64,000 bases of DNA, taken from Bradyrhizobium sp. Y36 (lineage in GTDB: Bacteria; Pseudomonadota; Alphaproteobacteria; Rhizobiales; Xanthobacteraceae). The stretch covers positions 310,001-374,000 of the forward strand of contig NZ_NWTI01000002.1 of NCBI RefSeq assembly GCF_002531575.1. The letters are read 5' to 3'. A program made the translations under genes and the position numbers. Below the pieces are notes generated by a model. It searched no databases, was not told where the DNA came from, and worked only from the letters and a program-made list of their open reading frames with translations. Below are positions 60,626 through 64,000 of the stretch, in pieces (the first letter of the stretch is position 1; every line of letters begins with the position of its first letter).

Positions 60626-62287
60626 ATGTCTCCATTGCTGCGTGCGATAGTCGTCCTCCTCGTCGTTCTGTTGGCTGCGCATGCACCGATGCTCCTCAAC
60701 GACGGTCTCTTCATGGACGACTGGCTCGTGCTCAAGCCGCGTCCGGACTATTTCATCGACATCGATTTCCTGCTGAACGGCGCCGGTCATCCGATATTTT
60801 ACAGCTACGACACGTTCGCGAACTGGACCGGTGCCCCTGTCGTCGTGATGGTATCGCTCGCGATCGCCGGAATTGTCTTCGGGGCAATATCGCTCGCGCT
60901 GACCGCAACGCGTCTCGGTCAGCTTGACCGCTCCGAGGCGGTCGGCTTGGCGCTGATCGTCTGGACCTATCCCGGCTACCAGCTCTGGGCTGGCAAGGCG
61001 AACGCGGTCTACGTCTTCAGCTTCGGCCTCCTGTTCACCGGTGCATGGCTGCTGACGCTGGCCTTCAGGGCCTGCGGTCTGCGGCGCGTGCTGCTTCGCC
61101 TCGCTTGTGCGTTCGTGTTCCTGCTGGGCTTCGCGCTCAACTCGACGATCGTGCTTTATGCCTTCGTGATGCTGGGTCTCTTCGTTGCGATATGGCAGGG
61201 TGGAAACGCGGCGGACGGCTTCGTTCGCCGCACGTGGCTCGCATCCTGGCGCTGCGCCCTCGGCTATCCGGAATTGATGATGCTGCCGCTGATCTACTGG
61301 GGCACGCTCAATCTCTGGTTCAAGCGGATCGGCGTGTATGCGCAGCACTATGATGCGCATTTCCCGACCCTCGGCGAATTGGCGAGGGGATGGTGGGCGT
61401 TTTTCGTCACGGGCTACCGGGACGTCCTGGCCCATGCCGCGCGCGCGGCGATCACGGTTCCGACGCTCTTCATTTTGGCGGCGGTGCTCGTCGGCATCGT
61501 CCTGCTGCTGCTGCGTTCCGACACGAAGCCGGCCAGATCCAGACCTGCGATCCTCGTGCCGCTCGTGCTCGCCGTGGTCTTGTTTCTCGCATTGTCGTCA
61601 CCCTATCTGATCGCCGGCCTGCGGCCGTCGTCCACGCATTTCTACGAGAGCCGTCATCTGCTGATGTTCGGCGTGCCGTCGGCGCTGGTGTTTCTCGCAT
61701 TCAAGAGGGTGGCCGAACGCTGGACCGGTCCCAACATCGCCTTTGCGGTCGTGTTCGGAGCGGGCCTGATCCTGTCGATCGGCATGCTGTGGAGCGATTA
61801 CGTCTTCATGCAGGCGAGAACGTTGAAGCAGGAGGCCCTGGAGCGCAACCTTGCCGGCCGGGTCCAGCCGGCTGCGACCGTCTATGCGCTCGACGACGGT
61901 TTCTTCGACTATCCGTCGCGGCATGTGCCGTTCGGCCTCGCCGAGGTCACCGGCATGCTGCGCCTTGCCTGGGGCAATCAGCCGTTCTTCGGATTTGCGC
62001 TGCGCGCCGAGCGGCCCGACATCCTGCGGAGAATGGACGAGGCGCGGAAGGCGCCGGGGAGTGCCTTCCATCATTTCGATCCGACGGGGCCGCAGGCGAC
62101 GATCTCGTTTCAGCCGGGCGCGGGCGCCGCATCGAACCAGACCCTGGTACGGAGATACTATGCTTGCCGCTTGCTGGCGCGCTGCGATGTTGCAGAGTTC
62201 CTGGCTCAGCTTGCGCAGGTGACGATCAAGCTCGGGCCGATCGCCGGCATCCTGCCGATCGAAAAGGATGCCGCGCCTAGCCGCTAG
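60626..62287 (+). CDS. Polytopic membrane protein, GT-C-like
   Basis: The 553-residue product has about ten to twelve hydrophobic segments. It begins MSPLLRAIVVLLVVLLAAHA, and a periplasmic D-D-W-L-V-L-K-P motif (acidic pair after TM1) resembles membrane glycosyltransferases of the GT-C class (ArnT/GT39 type). The C-terminal third is soluble and would be periplasmic. The start is the ATG at the end of an upstream frame lacking hydrophobic residues. It overlaps the convergent oxidoreductase gene by 11 bases. A sugar or lipid transfer role is an inference from neighbours. Confidence 0.6.
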   Translation: MSPLLRAIVVLLVVLLAAHAPMLLNDGLFMDDWLVLKPRPDYFIDIDFLLNGAGHPIFYSYDTFANWTGAPVVVMVSLAIAGIVFGAISLALTATRLGQLDRSEAVGLALIVWTYPGYQLWAGKANAVYVFSFGLLFTGAWLLTLAFRACGLRRVLLRLACAFVFLLGFALNSTIVLYAFVMLGLFVAIWQGGNAADGFVRRTWLASWRCALGYPELMMLPLIYWGTLNLWFKRIGVYAQHYDAHFPTLGELARGWWAFFVTGYRDVLAHAARAAITVPTLFILAAVLVGIVLLLLRSDTKPARSRPAILVPLVLAVVLFLALSSPYLIAGLRPSSTHFYESRHLLMFGVPSALVFLAFKRVAERWTGPNIAFAVVFGAGLILSIGMLWSDYVFMQARTLKQEALERNLAGRVQPAATVYALDDGFFDYPSRHVPFGLAEVTGMLRLAWGNQPFFGFALRAERPDILRRMDEARKAPGSAFHHFDPTGPQATISFQPGAGAASNQTLVRRYYACRLLARCDVAEFLAQLAQVTIKLGPIAGILPIEKDAAPSR

Positions 62288-63311
62288 CCCGCCGTTGCCA
62301 GACGGCTTCCGCCAGCGCGATGTCGGTCACCGAATCCGCGCCGGAGGCCAGCGGGGCGCCTCGCGCAGCGACATCGGACACGAATGCGTCGGCCTGGCGC
62401 CGGAATGCCCAGCTCGCTTCGCCGGTCAGGCGTGTGCTTTGACCATCGTGCTCGATAATGACCTCCGCCTCCTGCTCGGCAAAGGGGGGAGGCAATTCCA
62501 GAGTCACCGCGCCGCGCTCGAAGTCGATCGTCAGCCCCTCGCGCCAGGCGCCGTCTGATCCGCTCACGAGATCCAGCGCGCAGGCGACGCCGTCGAAGTC
62601 GAGGGTGATGCGCCCGGCACCCGAAGCCTCGATCGCGCTTTCAGCGACCGTCGGCGACGATCCGAGCAAATAGCGCGACAGATTGATGATGTGGCTGAAG
62701 ACATTCAGAAAGTTGTCGTAGCCGGGACGTATCGCGCGCGGCATCCAGTCGGGACCATCCTGCCAGAGCTCGAGCCCGTCCGGACGCGCTTCGCCGGTCA
62801 TCACGAAATTGTCCTGCGCGCGGCCCGTCTCGCCGCCGAAGCACCAGCCTCTCGCCCGGACGATGCGTCCGAGCGACCGGTCCTGGCGCAAGCGCGTCAG
62901 CACCTCCAGCGCCCGCGCCACGCCGGCATCGTGACGCTTCATGTAGCCGATGCTGTAGACGAGGTTTTGCCGCCGCGCGGCGTCGACCAGCAATGCGGCC
63001 TGGGCCGTCGTGTAGGCCATCGGCTTTTCCGAGAGCACGTGCCGGCCGCTGTTCAGCGCGTCCAGCACGATCGGGCCGGTGGCCCGGCGCTTGGTCACGA
63101 CGACGACAGCGGACACCGCGCTGTCTGCGAGCAGCTCCCGGTGCGTGCCGTAAACCCGGGGAATGCCGAATTTCTGCGCCGCGGCGGCGGCCAGGTCCGG
63201 CCGGAGATCGGCGATCGCGACGACGCGGCAGGCGGGATTGGCAGCGAAATTGGCGAGGTGGCACATCTGGCCGACCATGCCCGTTCCGATGATGCCAATG
63301 CCTGGCCTCAC
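62277..63311 (-). CDS. Gfo/Idh/MocA family oxidoreductase
   Basis: The 344-residue protein has the N-terminal Rossmann motif G-I-I-G-T-G-M-V-G-Q and the family E-K-P-M-A-Y motif (catalytic Lys). The C-terminal alpha/beta substrate domain follows. Family members oxidise or rearrange sugars and sugar nucleotides. With the GT2 and GT-C-like genes it suggests a sugar-modification step of a surface glycan. Confidence 0.9.
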   Translation of the reverse strand: MRPGIGIIGTGMVGQMCHLANFAANPACRVVAIADLRPDLAAAAAQKFGIPRVYGTHRELLADSAVSAVVVVTKRRATGPIVLDALNSGRHVLSEKPMAYTTAQAALLVDAARRQNLVYSIGYMKRHDAGVARALEVLTRLRQDRSLGRIVRARGWCFGGETGRAQDNFVMTGEARPDGLELWQDGPDWMPRAIRPGYDNFLNVFSHIINLSRYLLGSSPTVAESAIEASGAGRITLDFDGVACALDLVSGSDGAWREGLTIDFERGAVTLELPPPFAEQEAEVIIEHDGQSTRLTGEASWAFRRQADAFVSDVAARGAPLASGADSVTDIALAEAVWQRRASG

Positions 63312-63324
63312 TGGCTATGATCCC

Positions 63325-64000
63325 TCAGCGCTTCCGGACGACGAGGAAATGCGCCGGCTGTCCCCACGTATTGATGAAGGCCGGATCCGACTGGGTAAGG
63401 CCAGTGATCGCGGCCGCGTCCCGCCGCCCGATCGCGGCGAAGATACGATGGAAACCGTCGAGCGTGGCGATGATGGCATCGATGTCGGCGACATCGTCGG
63501 CGAGAATGTCCGTGGTCCGGATCGTCTCGCGCAGCGAGGCGAGGCCCGCAATGACGCGCGGCAGGCTCTCGCCGAAGGGATTGTCGATCATGCCATCGAC
63601 GTCGCGAACCAGCGCCTCGATCGATGCCGAGATCGCCTGGACTGCATCGGCCTTGCCGACGAGATAAAGCTTTCGGCCGCCGAGGAAGCTCAGGCGGCTC
63701 CGGTCGAGATGGCGTGCGGCGCGATGCAGCTTGTCGTCACCGGACAGCATCTTCTTGTGCCAGTAGATGTCCAGGCTGTCGCGGTAGGCCGGCCATGCCG
63801 AATGGACGTCGAAACCCTGGTCATGCGCCGCCGTGCACAACGCAGTCGCGTCGAGGAAGTAGCGATGCCGGACGAACGGATTTTCCAGCACGTCCATCAG
63901 CCAGGATTCGAAGCTGCGGGTGTGCGGGATGCTGTTCCACTTCGGCTCGAACAGCATCTTGGCCGTGTCGAGCGCGGCGCGACCGGTCAATGCCTTGCCC
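63325..64000 (-). CDS. Partial hypothetical protein, C-terminal 224 residues (runs off the window)
   Basis: The reading frame is open to the window edge, so the true start lies outside. The visible part begins GKALTGRAALDTAKMLFEP and has WLMDVLENPFVRHRYFLDAT and FLGGRKLYLVGKADAVQAIS, then a helical C-terminus ending FLVVRKR. It may be the C-terminal half of a SAM-dependent methyltransferase next to a sugar oxidoreductase, but no motif I is in view. The assignment stays open. Confidence 0.6.
   Translation of the reverse strand, partial: GKALTGRAALDTAKMLFEPKWNSIPHTRSFESWLMDVLENPFVRHRYFLDATALCTAAHDQGFDVHSAWPAYRDSLDIYWHKKMLSGDDKLHRAARHLDRSRLSFLGGRKLYLVGKADAVQAISASIEALVRDVDGMIDNPFGESLPRVIAGLASLRETIRTTDILADDVADIDAIIATLDGFHRIFAAIGRRDAAAITGLTQSDPAFINTWGQPAHFLVVRKR

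Overview
The window is high-GC chromosomal DNA from an alphaproteobacterium, most likely Bradyrhizobium or a close relative. The reasons are the rhizobial promoter form (CTTRAC, 17 bases, CTATAT), many small secreted proteins of the kind seen in that genus, dispersed palindromic repeats around CTCGTGTCCCGGACGC and GAAGCAATCCAGA, and CcrM-type GANTC sites. There is no rRNA operon, CRISPR array, complete insertion sequence, integrase or prophage. Four tRNA genes are present (Thr-TGT, Tyr-GTA, Gly-TCC, Trp-CCA).

Layout: 0-8 kb holds an S10 serine carboxypeptidase, a class-C-like serine hydrolase and a run of small periplasmic, lipoprotein and outer-membrane proteins. One divergent intergenic region there (6659-6831) carries a perfect 20-bp palindrome and six GANTC sites. 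8-14 kb holds a chemotaxis receptor, a dienelactone-hydrolase-type enzyme, a methyltransferase, a haem c/PQQ dehydrogenase and a GFA protein. 14-23 kb holds small secreted proteins, RlmB, PPK2, two oxidoreductases and a UvrD-type helicase. 23-28 kb holds a TMEM175-like protein, a solute-binding protein and a large hybrid histidine kinase. At 28.0-28.2 kb on the minus strand lies a compact self-contained transcription unit for a 14-residue peptide with an ideal Shine-Dalgarno sequence.

28-37 kb holds a DUF2231/sorbosone-dehydrogenase pair, an NAD-kinase-like and SPFH pair facing a NrtR-like Nudix regulator, an MFS transporter, a class III CoA-transferase and a BKACE enzyme separated by a 159-bp palindromic repeat. 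37.7-41.2 kb is the most unusual part. It is an AT-richer three-gene operon encoding an ABC ATPase, an eight-helix membrane protein and a trypsin-like protease. The ATPase and the protease share a related N-terminal helical domain that resembles the effector-associated (death-like adaptor) domains of bacterial conflict systems. A second AT-rich orphan gene lies at 42.2 kb, beyond a RidA gene.

42.8-57 kb holds a TetR-controlled acyl-CoA dehydrogenase/phosphotransferase operon, ArgE, a trimeric autotransporter facing an AraC regulator, about 1 kb of stacked dispersed repeats, two SDRs, a histidine phosphatase, an AI-2E family protein with a long C-terminal extension and another serine hydrolase. 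58-64 kb looks like a surface-glycan cluster: a GT2 glycosyltransferase, two membrane proteins with winged-helix-like tails, a polytopic membrane protein, a Gfo/Idh/MocA oxidoreductase and a partial gene cut by the window edge.
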